This document shows, piece by piece, positions 10,301-18,052 of a DNA stretch of 64,000 bases (positions are counted from its first letter, which is position 1; each line of letters opens with the position of its first letter). Where the stretch lies: positions 62,001-126,000 of the forward strand of contig NZ_JAUCGJ010000001.1 in NCBI RefSeq assembly GCF_030378065.1, read 5' to 3'. Both the position numbers and the translations under genes were made by a program. Origin of the DNA: Candidatus Venteria ishoeyi (GTDB taxonomy: Bacteria > Pseudomonadota > Gammaproteobacteria > Beggiatoales > Beggiatoaceae). Under the pieces are notes generated by a model that saw only the letters and a program-made list of their open reading frames with translations, was not told the DNA's origin and made no database searches.

Positions 10301-12027
10301 TTCTGATTCTCAAGTTTTCTGAGATTATCCAGCGCCCAGTCAATAATGGTCAGGGTACGCAAACCCAGAAAGTCAAATTTGACCAGGCCCACGGATTCCA
10401 CATCATTTTTATCAAACTGCGTGACGATGCTGGGTTCATGCTCTTCACAATACAGTGGCGAAAAATCAGTCAGTGCAGTCGGTGCGATGACCACGCCACC
10501 GGCATGTTTACCGGCATTACGGGTCAGTCCCTCCAGTTTCAGCGCCATGTCGATCAGGTCATGGACTTCTTCTTCATCATCATAACGACTTTGCAGTTGC
10601 TCTTCCTGTTCCAGAGCTTTGGTCAGGGTCATGCCGATTTCAAAAGGAATCAGCTTGGCAATCTGGTCAACGAAACCATAAGGGTGATTTAATACCCGCC
10701 CAACATCGCGCACCACTGCTTTTGCCGCCATCGAACCATAAGTGATAATTTGTGAGACTTTTTCACGTCCATAATGCTCGGCGACATAATTAATCACCTC
10801 ATCGCGCCCTTCCATGCAGAAATCCACGTCAAAATCGGGCATGGAAACACGTTCAGGATTAAGGAAGCGTTCAAATAGTAAATCATATTCCAGCGGATCA
10901 ATATCGGTAATGCCCAGGGCATAGGCCACCAGCGAGCCTGCACCAGAACCACGCCCAGGGCCAACGGGAATATCATGTTGTTTAGCCCACTGAATAAAGT
11001 CAGCAACAATCAGAAAGTAACCGGGGAAATCCATGCCGATGATGACATCCAGCTCAATTTTCAGGCGTTCTTCATATTCCTGGCGATGCGCCTCAGCGTC
11101 TTCGCCAAACAGGAAAACCAGACGTTGTTCCAATCCTTGCCGGGATTGCTCGCGTAAATAATCAGCAGTGCTTTGCTTGCCGGTTGGGAATTGGGGCAGG
11201 TAGTTTTTGCCCAAAGTCAGTTCAAGATTACAGCGTTGGGCAATCAGCAGGGTGTTGTCAATGGCTTCAGGTAAATCAGCAAATAATTCAACCATCTCCT
11301 GTGGACTGCGCAAGTATTGCTGTTCACTGTGACGCTGCACGCGGCGTTTATCATCCAGGGTAAAACCGTCATGAATACAGACCCGGACTTCATGGGCTTC
11401 AAAATCTGTTTTGTGCAGAAAATGTACATCGTTGACTGCAACCACAGGTACTTGATTTTCTAATGCCAGGTTAACCGCCTCATGCAGGTATTCTTCCTCT
11501 CCTGTGCGCCCGGTACGGGAAACTTGCAAATAAAACCGATCCGGGAACAGGTTTTGCCAGCTTTGTAATTGTTGACAGGCTCGATCCTTGTTGCCTGCAA
11601 GCAGGGCCAGACCCGGCTCGCCTAAGTGTCCACCGGATAGTGCGATAAGCCCGGCATTATCTGCTTGAATCCAGGATTTTTGCAGTGCGGGTATACCCAG
11701 TTTCTGGCCTTCAATATAACTTCTGGAGATGAGCCTTGACAGGCTGAGATAACCCTCATGATTTTGGCACAGCAAGACTAAACGACTGAGTTGATCCTGC
11801 TCGTCACGCAACCAGACATCGGCACCAGCGATTGGTTTGATACCCGCGCCTTGTGCTGCGCGATAGAATTTAACCAAGCCAAATAAGTTATTCTGGTCGG
11901 TAATGGCGCAGGCAGGCATAGCCATCTCCTGCACGGCTTTAACCAAGGGTTTAATGCGCAAAAGACCATCAACAACAGAGTATTCGCTATGAGTCAGCAA
12001 GTGTATAAAAGGTGTATTTTCAGACAT
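7315..12027 (-). CDS. dnaE: DNA polymerase III alpha subunit precursor with intein
   Basis: This is the replicative polymerase. After removing the intein it is 1166 residues, the normal DnaE length. An N-terminal PHP domain (HLLTHSEYSVVDGLLRIK) is followed by the polymerase core with PDFDVDFCMEGRDEV carrying catalytic aspartates, the DMLRRAMGKKK segment, the FAGYGFNKS / HSAAYALISYQTAW region interrupted by the intein, and a C-terminal OB fold. The ATG at 12027 (MSENTPFIHLL) is chosen because it matches the usual DnaE start; an in-frame TTG 30 nt upstream is unlikely. The intein (residues 759-1162) must splice out for activity because it splits a conserved polymerase motif. The gene is monocistronic and convergent with the glycosidase. 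Confidence 0.95.
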   Translation of the reverse strand: MSENTPFIHLLTHSEYSVVDGLLRIKPLVKAVQEMAMPACAITDQNNLFGLVKFYRAAQGAGIKPIAGADVWLRDEQDQLSRLVLLCQNHEGYLSLSRLISRSYIEGQKLGIPALQKSWIQADNAGLIALSGGHLGEPGLALLAGNKDRACQQLQSWQNLFPDRFYLQVSRTGRTGEEEYLHEAVNLALENQVPVVAVNDVHFLHKTDFEAHEVRVCIHDGFTLDDKRRVQRHSEQQYLRSPQEMVELFADLPEAIDNTLLIAQRCNLELTLGKNYLPQFPTGKQSTADYLREQSRQGLEQRLVFLFGEDAEAHRQEYEERLKIELDVIIGMDFPGYFLIVADFIQWAKQHDIPVGPGRGSGAGSLVAYALGITDIDPLEYDLLFERFLNPERVSMPDFDVDFCMEGRDEVINYVAEHYGREKVSQIITYGSMAAKAVVRDVGRVLNHPYGFVDQIAKLIPFEIGMTLTKALEQEEQLQSRYDDEEEVHDLIDMALKLEGLTRNAGKHAGGVVIAPTALTDFSPLYCEEHEPSIVTQFDKNDVESVGLVKFDFLGLRTLTIIDWALDNLRKLENQKNAQQDTDPGAEKLNILSIPLDDRPTFELLKSGQTLAVFQLESRGMQEMIKRLKPDNFEDIIALVALYRPGPLQSGMVDDFINRKHGRAKIEYPHADLEPILQPTYGVILYQEQVMQIAQILASYTLGGADMLRRAMGKKKPEEMAKQRDIFMKGALERNVDADQATYIFDLMEKFAGYGFNKSVDPQTKVYTMNGIKSIEDCKTGDKVLSRSSTGKSVYSTVVALHDHGLTPLWEIEFDDGTIEKCTLDHKWLTEYGQQPLWKILQMGSKVWGCAAYTAGDESASENLSSLRGCKKEISLGGEMWRGATQKARYSCTSETMSGLYEYDSFGTFGRQSADNVLRPCHENAQESQRAFSAVRGMSKDSPGNSCTDMQGFRTHTRNAREIFADGEANISTSRDTGRTGATLENMARHTSRRISSNSSQSAWFSEVVQNGNMVRTPLNSTGFSSQYTNEVSARTQTNRLCTSAEENSHRSGWSLAFSAHQFRRTTTNSTSARSSLGSRDPASILALNPSFDDMFQRQLWRTYLSRTEPTARPDQRWQLGRDTVLRQPVRATFLGWRQSYDLEVDHPEHNFLLASGLCCSNSHSAAYALISYQTAWLKVHHPAAFMAAVLSSDMDNTDKVVGLIEECKAMKLEVHPPHVNSSEFKFSVSNAAPDVVFYGLGAIKGAGEAALEGIVQERLTQGNYTDIFDFCRRVDLKKCNRRVLESLIRAGALDKLDQQQDRAVLLASLDTALRMAEQHKTTIDSGQEDLFGMFGATQTSVPEKIAEHLPYAKGIAPWSDDIRLRGEKDTLGLYLTGHPINQYLPELAHFSRRLSKMSITGRGNTLKTAGLLIEKRERSTSRGKMAFLTLDDGSARLEAKLYSELCDSAQPLLIKDSILIVEGEVAEDEYNGGLSMTVKNLWDIAGIREQNATGLQLKLYENQAGQLPQLQETLKHFRPGQMPVSLQYYREDGIQARLKFSADWYIKPEQELLNQLFHLLGKEQVEILY
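8542..9753 (-). other. DnaE intein (404 aa), Ser1...Asn, +1 Ser
   Basis: The host sequence GYGFNK...SHSAAY is interrupted. Block A begins SVDPQTKVYTMNGIKSIED with Ser as the first nucleophile. Block B is KCTLDHKWLTEYG with the T-x-x-H motif. Blocks F and G read SYDLEVDHPEHNFLL and GLCCSN, ending in Asn, and the +1 extein residue is Ser. The penultimate residue is Ser rather than the usual His. The site (FNK^SHS) is a few residues downstream of the known cyanobacterial split DnaE intein site (before CFN). Between the splicing blocks the dnaE frame shows no recognisable domain, only Ser/Thr/Arg-rich sequence, because that DNA encodes an endonuclease in another frame. Confidence 0.92.
8592..9584 (-). 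CDS. Out-of-frame Vsr/DUF559-like homing endonuclease nested in the intein
   Basis: This 330-residue ORF lies inside the dnaE intein, shifted by one base relative to dnaE. The ATG at 9584 is preceded by GGGAG about 10 nt upstream; a TTG at 9593 is the only longer start. Residues 20-150 hold three imperfect zinc-finger-like repeats (RCGAVLPTQRAMKAHQKTC, KCGAVQRRKRDIHAHQKQC, YCGLVMKTRKKASAHFQQC). The C-terminal part resembles very-short-patch-repair-like or DUF559 nucleases: MEIWLEPHLIPLGF, then QIDFVHRQKKIVIEVDGPWH and a conserved RDRLLDREILHRSWRLIRLS. Such nucleases are known from some inteins and introns (the EDxHD homing family). It probably cuts intein-less dnaE to spread the intein. Its ends overlap splicing blocks B and F in the other frame. 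Confidence 0.82.
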   Translation of the reverse strand: MTEQSKNAPSTTNGSPNTDNSRCGKSYKWEARCGAVLPTQRAMKAHQKTCQACEDAKKKYHWVAKCGAVQRRKRDIHAHQKQCPVCMSMIHSGPSAGKARTMYCGLVMKTRKKASAHFQQCEACQKIRQEIRAQTCRDLEHTPEMREKYSQTAKQTSARPEIQEERAQRLKIWRDTHPEEFQAIQAKAHGSPKLSKMEIWLEPHLIPLGFLRNTQMKCQQERKQIDFVHRQKKIVIEVDGPWHFLPINSEERLQIVQARDRLLDREILHRSWRLIRLSMTCFKGNSGALIYPELNQLLDLINDGSWDGIRCYGSLYEQLSWDGVKVTILK

Positions 12028-12110
12028 GAGTATTTTCAAGTAATAAGGAGCGCACAAATCAAAACAGCATTACGCAACAGCGCCTTTTTCCAAGCGCATT
12101 GAAAGGGTGC

Positions 12111-12129
12111 TAAGGAACGAGGATGAAAT
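12111..12129 (+). repeat. Solo end of type A MITE
   Basis: TAAGGAACGAGGATGAAAT matches the left end of the type A element at 13458-13617 (AGGAGTGAGGATGAAATAA) with a few changes, but no right end is visible nearby. It lies between divergently placed dnaE and the end of pyrD. Confidence 0.4.
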
Positions 12130-12193
12130 ATCAGTATTTTTAGTTACAGAAATTTTTTATTTTTAGAAAATTATTTTCTGAAAACCTATAGCT

Positions 12194-13207
12194 TTACAAG
12201 GATTTGATAATATCCTGTACCAACTTCGGCCCCTGATAAATCAAGCCGGTATAAATCTGCACCAGACTGGCACCAGCTTTGAGTTTATCTTGTGCCTGTT
12301 GCGCGTTCATAATGCCACCGACGGCAATAATCGGCAGCTTGCCATTGCTGGCTTGCGCTGCCGTTGCAAGCACATGGTTTGCTGCATTCAGCAGTGGTGT
12401 GCCGCTGAGTCCACCAGTCTCTTTGGCAGTGGCATATTTGTTCAGGCCAGGACGGCTGTTAGTGGTATTGGTGGCAATCAAGCCGTCGATTTCATGACTT
12501 AGCAGGGTTTGGGTGATGTCGATGACTTCTTCTTCAGCTAAATCCGGCGCAATTTTTAAGAATAAAGGTACATAGCGGCCTTGCTCCGCATTTAAGCTAT
12601 ATTGTGCATTTTTTAATTTTTCCAGCATTTCATTAAGTGCCTCGCCATGTTGTAGTTCTCGCAATCCCGGCGTGTTTGGCGATGAGATATTAATCGTGAC
12701 ATAATCGGCCCATTGATATGCGGCATATAAACCTTTTAGATAATCATCCACTGCATTTTCCAGTGGGGTATCAAAATTTTTACCCAGATTAATACCTAAA
12801 GGCACTTTAGTTTGACGCTGTTGCACCTGTTCCAGCAGATAATCCAGGCCTTTGTTATTAAAGCCCATGCGATTGATGATGGCTTGCACCTGGGGAATCC
12901 GAAATAAACGCGGGCGGGGATTGCCCGGTTGTGGTCTGGGGGTGATGGTACCAACTTCGATAAAACCAAAACCCAAAGCCGCCAGCACATCAATATACTC
13001 GGCATTTTTATCCAGGCCCGCCGCTAAACCCACTGGGTTTGGGAATTGTAAACCCGCGACTGAGACAGGTTTATCATAAACCGGGGCAGGTAACAGCAAA
13101 TGCAGCAGCCCCAGCTTTTCCAATAAAGACAGGCTGTTTAAGCTGGCAGCATGGGCGGTTTCTGGCGGCAATAAAAATAATAAATGACGCAATAAGGCAT
13201 AAGGCAT
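12194..13207 (-). CDS. pyrD: Dihydroorotate dehydrogenase (quinone), class 2
   Basis: The enzyme catalyses dihydroorotate to orotate in pyrimidine synthesis, passing electrons to the quinone pool at the inner membrane. The 337 residues are typical of class 2 enzymes. The N-terminus (MPYALLRHLLFLLPPETAHA) is the membrane-contacting helix. FMN and substrate motifs visible include NPVGLAAGLDKNAEYIDVL, FGFIEVGTITPRPQPGNPRPRLFR, the catalytic serine segment INISSPNTPGLR, GLIATNTT and IIAVGGIMNAQQA. The ATG start agrees with the family. Confidence 0.95.
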   Translation of the reverse strand: MPYALLRHLLFLLPPETAHAASLNSLSLLEKLGLLHLLLPAPVYDKPVSVAGLQFPNPVGLAAGLDKNAEYIDVLAALGFGFIEVGTITPRPQPGNPRPRLFRIPQVQAIINRMGFNNKGLDYLLEQVQQRQTKVPLGINLGKNFDTPLENAVDDYLKGLYAAYQWADYVTINISSPNTPGLRELQHGEALNEMLEKLKNAQYSLNAEQGRYVPLFLKIAPDLAEEEVIDITQTLLSHEIDGLIATNTTNSRPGLNKYATAKETGGLSGTPLLNAANHVLATAAQASNGKLPIIAVGGIMNAQQAQDKLKAGASLVQIYTGLIYQGPKLVQDIIKSL

Positions 13208-13228
13208 AGGAGAGGCTCTTTATAAAAA

Positions 13229-13426
13229 ATGGGTAAGTTAAGATTTAGACAGCTTCTGTTTATAATATTTTCTGTTGTAAACAGATATAGCTTTTACGTG
13301 GTATTGTGCGTAATACTTATTTATTTAACAATATCGGGCATTTTACGCGAGCAATGGCTTAAAGTAAAAATTGACGGACATGTTGCAGCCGTGCTGGAAG
13401 CCATTAAAAATCTGGAACATGTATAA
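13229..13426 (+). CDS. Possible small membrane protein
   Basis: A 65-residue ORF with a central hydrophobic segment (about residues 10-38, SFYVVLCVILIYLTISGIL) and a charged tail. It is divergent from pyrD with only 21 nt between the starts and ends at a type B repeat. A ribosome site is not clear. No family is recognised, and it may be a chance ORF; the single plausible transmembrane helix is its only support. Confidence 0.3.
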   Translation: MGKLRFRQLLFIIFSVVNRYSFYVVLCVILIYLTISGILREQWLKVKIDGHVAAVLEAIKNLEHV

Positions 13427-13457
13427 CCTGAGTTCAATATAAATTTAATCAACGCTA

Positions 13458-13617
13458 AGGAGTGAGGATGAAATAAATGCAGAAACTGGGCGCAGGATTT
13501 TTATTCATTTTCAAGGCGTGAAAACAGGCGCATAGCAAGCTATGTAACTGTTTTCACAACGCAGAAAATGGAGGGAAAGACCAGCCAAGTTGCTGAAGTT
13601 ATAAAATTCTCACTCCT
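13458..13617 (+). repeat. Type A palindromic MITE, copy 1
   Basis: This 160-bp element has terminal repeats AGGAGTGAG / CTCACTCCT. The interior folds on itself: CATTTTC, GTGAAAACAG and CATAGC on the left arm pair with GCTATG, CTGTTTTCAC and GAAAATG on the right, around a 2-nt loop. TAA flanks the element on both sides if the terminal AG is counted as target, giving a TWA-type 3-bp duplication. It is almost identical to copy 2 at 14702-14861, both in the same orientation around the GGDEF gene. Confidence 0.85.
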
Positions 13618-13722
13618 AAGATGCTGGAAACTGCTTCCATCTCATGCAATGATTAAATGATGGGTAAGGAATAGGGGGTAACATGATTGACTGGAAAAAC
13701 AATTTAACTCTGCGGTGTCAAT

Positions 13723-14682
13723 ATGCCCATTAAATTTTTAGCCAAAAACAAAGCGCTGCTGTCTAAAATTCACCTGTTTCGTTCCGTGGATTTAGAAAGT
13801 ATTGAAGTCTATCTGGAGGCCTGTATCGAAAAAAATATTGCTGCCAATGAGGTTCTATTGTCTCCTCAACAACAAAACCAACATATTTATATTTTATTGA
13901 GCGGCGTGTTACAGGTTCATCTGGACTCTTTGGATAATCCACCGCTAAATAAGATCGAAGAGGGGGAATGTGTCGGTGAAGTGTCGATTATCGACAGTCA
14001 GGAGCCTTCTGCATATGTTGTAGCCAAAACAGATGTAAAACTGTTGGTTTTATCACAAGCCACGATTTGGGCAATGGTAAATGTCTCACATATGGTGGCA
14101 AAAAACCTGTTATATATTTTGACAAAACGCTTACGTCATGGTCACAGTGTGATTGCTGATGGTGTTGAGTTGCAAAAACAATTACAGCATCATGCCGTTG
14201 TTGATGGTTTGACGGGGATTCATAACCGGCGTTGGTTCGATGAGACTATCAGCCGGAAAATTCAACATAGTCGCTTATCTGAGAAAGCGTTATGCCTGGT
14301 GTTAATTGATATTGATTATTTTAAATCTTTTAATGATAGCTTTGGTCATCTTGCCGGGGATCGTGTTATTTGTGCTGTTGCTGATGTATTACTGAACAAT
14401 ATGCGGGGGGATGATATGTTGGCGCGTTTTGGGGGGGATGAATTTATTGTTGCGCTGACAGATACTGAATTAGTGCAAGCTTTGCGTATCATTCAACGCA
14501 TAAAAAACCTTATCGGTCACTTATCGGTGTATGATGACAATCGTTTATTACCCGTAATCAACATCACGGCAGGCATTAGCAGACTAGAGGCAAAGGATAC
14601 TGCGGCATCTTTCTTTAAGCGTACAGATCAAGCGCTTTATGAGGCAAAAAATAAAGGCCGTGATTGCATTGTTGCAGTTTGA
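13723..14682 (+). CDS. Diguanylate cyclase with N-terminal cyclic-nucleotide-binding domain
   Basis: Residues about 10-140 form a CRP-like cNMP-binding beta roll (LLSGVLQVHL, EGECVGEVSIIDSQEPSAYV). Residues about 155-319 form a GGDEF domain (VDGLTGIHNRRWFDE, LIDIDYFKSFNDSFGHLAGD). The active-site loop RFGGDEFIV is intact, and an RGDD motif five residues before it fits the c-di-GMP inhibitory I-site. It has no membrane segment, so it is probably a soluble enzyme making c-di-GMP in response to a small ligand. The gene is monocistronic and enclosed between two direct MITE copies. Confidence 0.88.
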   Translation: MPIKFLAKNKALLSKIHLFRSVDLESIEVYLEACIEKNIAANEVLLSPQQQNQHIYILLSGVLQVHLDSLDNPPLNKIEEGECVGEVSIIDSQEPSAYVVAKTDVKLLVLSQATIWAMVNVSHMVAKNLLYILTKRLRHGHSVIADGVELQKQLQHHAVVDGLTGIHNRRWFDETISRKIQHSRLSEKALCLVLIDIDYFKSFNDSFGHLAGDRVICAVADVLLNNMRGDDMLARFGGDEFIVALTDTELVQALRIIQRIKNLIGHLSVYDDNRLLPVINITAGISRLEAKDTAASFFKRTDQALYEAKNKGRDCIVAV

Positions 14683-14701
14683 AGCCATATAACAATCGCT
14701 T

Positions 14702-14861
14702 AGGAGTGAGGATGAAATAAATGCAGAAACTGGGCGCAGGATTTTTATTCATTTTCAAGGCGTGAAAACAGGCGCATAGCAAGCTATGTAACTGTTTTCA
14801 CAACGCAGAAAATGGAGGAAAAGACCAGCCAGGTTGCTGAAGTTATAAAATTCTCACTCCT
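14702..14861 (+). repeat. Type A palindromic MITE, copy 2
   Basis: Same length and orientation as copy 1, differing at only about two positions (GAGGAAAAG for GAGGGAAAG and CAGGTTG for CAAGTTG). The flanks read TTA on both sides of GGAGTGAG...CTCACTCC, again a TWA target duplication. It ends about 45 nt before the lipA promoter. Confidence 0.85.
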
Positions 14862-14906
14862 TACTACACAGGCAGCAGAAAAAAATAGGCACAGAATAGT
14901 TTACAG

Positions 14907-14935
14907 TTCACGGATAATACTATGCTGGGTATAAT
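14907..14935 (+). promoter_or_regulatory. Sigma-70 promoter of lipA
   Basis: TTCACG (-35-like, 14907-14912) is separated by exactly 17 nt from a perfect TATAAT (14930-14935). The lipA ATG lies only 6 nt after the -10 box and lacks a visible ribosome site, so transcription would start at or very near the start codon (leaderless mRNA). Confidence 0.5.
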
Positions 14936-14941
14936 AACAGC

Positions 14942-15904
14942 ATGAATAAAGAAAAATCACTGACTTCCCCGCAGCCGGGACAGCATCAACGGGGTGCGGA
15001 AAAAACTGCACGCATTCCCGTTAAAATTCAACATGACGAAACGCCCTTATTGCGTAAACCTGCCTGGATACGCAGCAAAATTATCAATCCAGTCAAAATA
15101 GGCAAACTCAAAAACACTTTGCGCGAGAATCAATTATTTACCGTATGCGAAGAAGCCGCCTGCCCGAATCTGGGCGAGTGCTTTTCCAGCGGAACCGCCA
15201 CATTTATGATTCTGGGTGATATTTGCACCCGCCGCTGTCCATTTTGCGATGTTGCGCATGGTCGACCACAGCCAGTGGATGGCAGCGAAGCGCAAAAATT
15301 GGCGGCAACGGTTAAGGCCATGTCGTTAAATTATGTGGTCATAACTTCTGTTGATCGCGATGATTTGCGCGATGGCGGTGCCCAGCATTTTGTCGATTGT
15401 ATTTCAGCATTGCGCGAAGTGCTGCCGCAGTTGAAAATTGAAATTCTCACTCCCGATTTTCGTGGACGCATGAAAGTGGCGCTGGAGATTTTTAAACAAG
15501 CACCACCGAATGTATTTAATCATAATCTGGAAACTGTGCCGCGTTTGTATAAAGCCGTGCGTCCTGGTGCAGACTATTTGTGGTCGTTACAATTACTTCA
15601 GGCATTTAAGGCCTTGCACCCGCAAGTGCCGACTAAGTCCGGTTTAATGCTGGGCGTGGGGGAAACCCTGGAAGAAGTTGAAGCCGTGATGCGGGATTTG
15701 CGCGAACATGATTGTGAGATGCTGACCCTGGGGCAATATTTACAACCCACGCGTGGTCATTTACCCGTTAAACGTTATGTCACGCCTGCCGAGTTTGAGC
15801 AGTTAAAAACGATTGGCTTGGAAATGGGTTTTGCCCAGGTTGCCAGTGGGCCATTGGTACGCTCTTCATATCATGCGGATAAACAGGCAGCAGATTTGAC
15901 ATAA
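14942..15904 (+). CDS. lipA: Lipoyl synthase (radical SAM)
   Basis: Inserts two sulfurs into protein-bound octanoyl chains to make the lipoyl cofactor used by SucB. The auxiliary cluster motif C-x4-C-x5-C is visible in [12 protein letters not shown], and the radical SAM motif C-x3-C-x2-C in [34 protein letters not shown] and the C-terminal [13 protein letters not shown] are typical. At 320 residues the length is normal. The basic N-terminal tail of about 50 residues is variable in the family, so a later start cannot be excluded. lipB is at 35954-36589. Confidence 0.96.
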   Translation: MNKEKSLTSPQPGQHQRGAEKTARIPVKIQHDETPLLRKPAWIRSKIINPVKIGKLKNTLRENQLFTVCEEAACPNLGECFSSGTATFMILGDICTRRCPFCDVAHGRPQPVDGSEAQKLAATVKAMSLNYVVITSVDRDDLRDGGAQHFVDCISALREVLPQLKIEILTPDFRGRMKVALEIFKQAPPNVFNHNLETVPRLYKAVRPGADYLWSLQLLQAFKALHPQVPTKSGLMLGVGETLEEVEAVMRDLREHDCEMLTLGQYLQPTRGHLPVKRYVTPAEFEQLKTIGLEMGFAQVASGPLVRSSYHADKQAADLT

Positions 15905-15980
15905 AAATTAACATTGAGATCTAACGCTGAAAAAGCATATCTACATTATTTTATACCGTCATCTGAGTTTGGCACATATC

Positions 15981-15989
15981 TGGTATACT
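15981..15989 (+). promoter_or_regulatory. Possible extended -10 promoter of the SLC13-type gene
   Basis: TGGTATACT fits an extended -10 element (TGnTATAAT-like) 63 nt before the start codon. No convincing -35 box is visible at the normal distance. Confidence 0.3.
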
Positions 15990-16051
15990 GCTCTCGGACA
16001 GCCTCCTAAGGTTTGCTTTCATAAAATTCTCATAAGGAAAAGTGTTCTTTC

Positions 16052-17896
16052 ATGGACAGTATCGTATTAAATATGGAAATGATCGTGGTCATGTCGATTC
16101 TGGCATTTACCATGTATCTGTTTATCTCTGAAGTTGTGCGCGTTGATGTCGCGGCAATTCTGGTGATGGTGTTACTGGGTGTAATCAGCTATGTCTGGCC
16201 CTGGATTGGTGATCCGGGGACGCAGATTCTGGATATTAAACACTTGTTTGACGGTTTTTCCAGTAATGCCGTGATTTCGATTATTGCGGTTATGATTATT
16301 GGCGCAGGTTTGGATAAAAGCGGCATTATGGGCCAGGTTGCCAATAAAATTATGTCCGTGGGTGGCACCACGGAAAAGCGCATTATCCCCCTGATTTCCA
16401 GTACTGTTGGTATTATTTCCAGTTTTATGCAAAATGTCGGTGCAGCGGCTTTGTTTCTGCCGGTAGTCAACCGGATTTCCAACACGACCGGTTTGCCGAT
16501 GTCACGTCTGCTGATGCCAATGGGTTTTTGTGCGATTCTTGGCGGCACCGTTACCATGATTGGCTCCAGCCCGTTGATTTTGCTTAATGACTTGTTGCCT
16601 GCGGATATGGAAGGTTTTAACCTGTTTGATGTCACGCCGGTTGGATTGGCACTGATTGCCACTGGCGTATTGTATTTTGTATTGCTGGGGCGTTATGTTC
16701 TGCCTGCCAGCAGTGAACAGGAAGACACCCTGGCAAAAACCATGTTGCATTTTAAGTCCACTTACGGACTGGAAGGACAGCGTATTGAGGTTGTGGTACC
16801 CAAAAACAGTCCGCTGGTGGGAAAAACAGTCAGTGACCTGGAAGCCCTGTCTAATTATGAAATTTTGATTCTTGCCAGCTTAAGCGGCAGTCATATGCGG
16901 GTGTCCCCGGCTAAAGATGTGAAAATACAGGCAGGTGATGCATTGGCTTTATTGGGAGAGCCTGCCACCATAGAAAGCTTTGGTCAAAATCAGCAATTGC
17001 ACATGCGCTCTGAGTTGGAAGTCTTCGCCGAATCACTGGGGCAAAATAAAGCAGGGATCAGTGAATTGGTGATTCCTCCCGGTTCACGCCTGAGCAATAA
17101 AAGTCTGATGGATCTGCAAATGCGTAAAACCTATGGCTTGAATGTGATGGCAGTATTTCGTGGCGAGCAAACCATTCGCCAGGGTTTTCGGGAGCTGGTA
17201 TTACATGCGGGTGACACGCTGGTGGTACACAGCCTCTGGGATGACTTAAGCGCACTGGAAAAAAACCGTGATTTTGCAATTATCACCGCCGATTATCCTC
17301 ATGAAGAGCTGCGTCCACACAAATTGAATTATGCTTTAGGCTTTTTCTTTGTCGCCATTGCGCTGGTATTGTTTACCGATATGCGTTTGTCGGTGGCCTT
17401 GCTGACGGGCGCGGTAGGCATGATACTCAGCGGCGTTTTGACCATTGATGAAGCCTATGAAGCGGTGAGTTGGAAAACTGTATTTTTGCTGGCGAGCCTG
17501 ATTCCGCTAGGCATGGCTGTTGAAATCACAGGCACCGCCGCCTGGATTGCGCAGGAAACCTTAAATATTTTAGGTGATGTACCGGCCTGGATGCTACAGG
17601 CAGCCATTGCGGTACTGGCAACCTTTTTTACTCTGGTGATGTCCAATGTGGGCGCAACCGTATTACTGGTACCACTGGCGGTGAATATCGCGCTGGGCGC
17701 TGGGGCAGACCCCAGAATATTTGCGCTGACAGTCGCCATTGCTACTTCTAACTCCTTTTTGATTCCCACCCACCAGGTTAATGCCTTGATTATGGGACCG
17801 GGCGGTTATCGGGTGAAAGACTTTATGCTGGCAGGCGGGGGCATGACCATTTTATTTTTGATTGTATCCATGATAATGATGAACCTTATTTTTTGA
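16052..17896 (+). CDS. SLC13/DASS-type anion:Na+ symporter with two TrkA-C domains
   Basis: The 614-residue protein has two membrane halves (about residues 5-215 and 420-614) rich in hydrophobic helices, separated by a cytoplasmic region. That region holds two RCK/TrkA-C domains (EVVVPKNSPLVGKTVSDL... and ELVIPPGSRLSNKSLMDL...). The conserved SLC13-type motifs MQNVGAAALFLPV and MSNVGATVLLVPLA sit in equivalent places in the two halves. Proteins of this architecture import sulfate, dicarboxylates or similar anions; substrate cannot be told from sequence. In a sulfur bacterium sulfate is a reasonable guess. A perfect terminator follows. Confidence 0.85.
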   Translation: MDSIVLNMEMIVVMSILAFTMYLFISEVVRVDVAAILVMVLLGVISYVWPWIGDPGTQILDIKHLFDGFSSNAVISIIAVMIIGAGLDKSGIMGQVANKIMSVGGTTEKRIIPLISSTVGIISSFMQNVGAAALFLPVVNRISNTTGLPMSRLLMPMGFCAILGGTVTMIGSSPLILLNDLLPADMEGFNLFDVTPVGLALIATGVLYFVLLGRYVLPASSEQEDTLAKTMLHFKSTYGLEGQRIEVVVPKNSPLVGKTVSDLEALSNYEILILASLSGSHMRVSPAKDVKIQAGDALALLGEPATIESFGQNQQLHMRSELEVFAESLGQNKAGISELVIPPGSRLSNKSLMDLQMRKTYGLNVMAVFRGEQTIRQGFRELVLHAGDTLVVHSLWDDLSALEKNRDFAIITADYPHEELRPHKLNYALGFFFVAIALVLFTDMRLSVALLTGAVGMILSGVLTIDEAYEAVSWKTVFLLASLIPLGMAVEITGTAAWIAQETLNILGDVPAWMLQAAIAVLATFFTLVMSNVGATVLLVPLAVNIALGAGADPRIFALTVAIATSNSFLIPTHQVNALIMGPGGYRVKDFMLAGGGMTILFLIVSMIMMNLIF

Positions 17897-17980
17897 ACCT
17901 GACGTGTTCAAAAAATAATACAGCACAGGTACGCTTTATCGAGATATGAATTCCTGTGAGTATTGAGAGAAAGGGGAAAA

Positions 17981-18009
17981 AGCGATGCTATACAGCATCG
18001 CTTTTTTTT
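17981..18009 (+). terminator. Rho-independent terminator
   Basis: A perfect 9-bp stem AGCGATGCT / AGCATCGCT with a 4-nt loop is followed by a run of eight T. It lies 85 nt after the transporter gene on the same strand and just before the convergent rhodanese gene. Confidence 0.9.
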
Positions 18010-18052
18010 GATAACTTGCTACGAATTCCCGCAGAGCGTGGGAATAAGGCGC

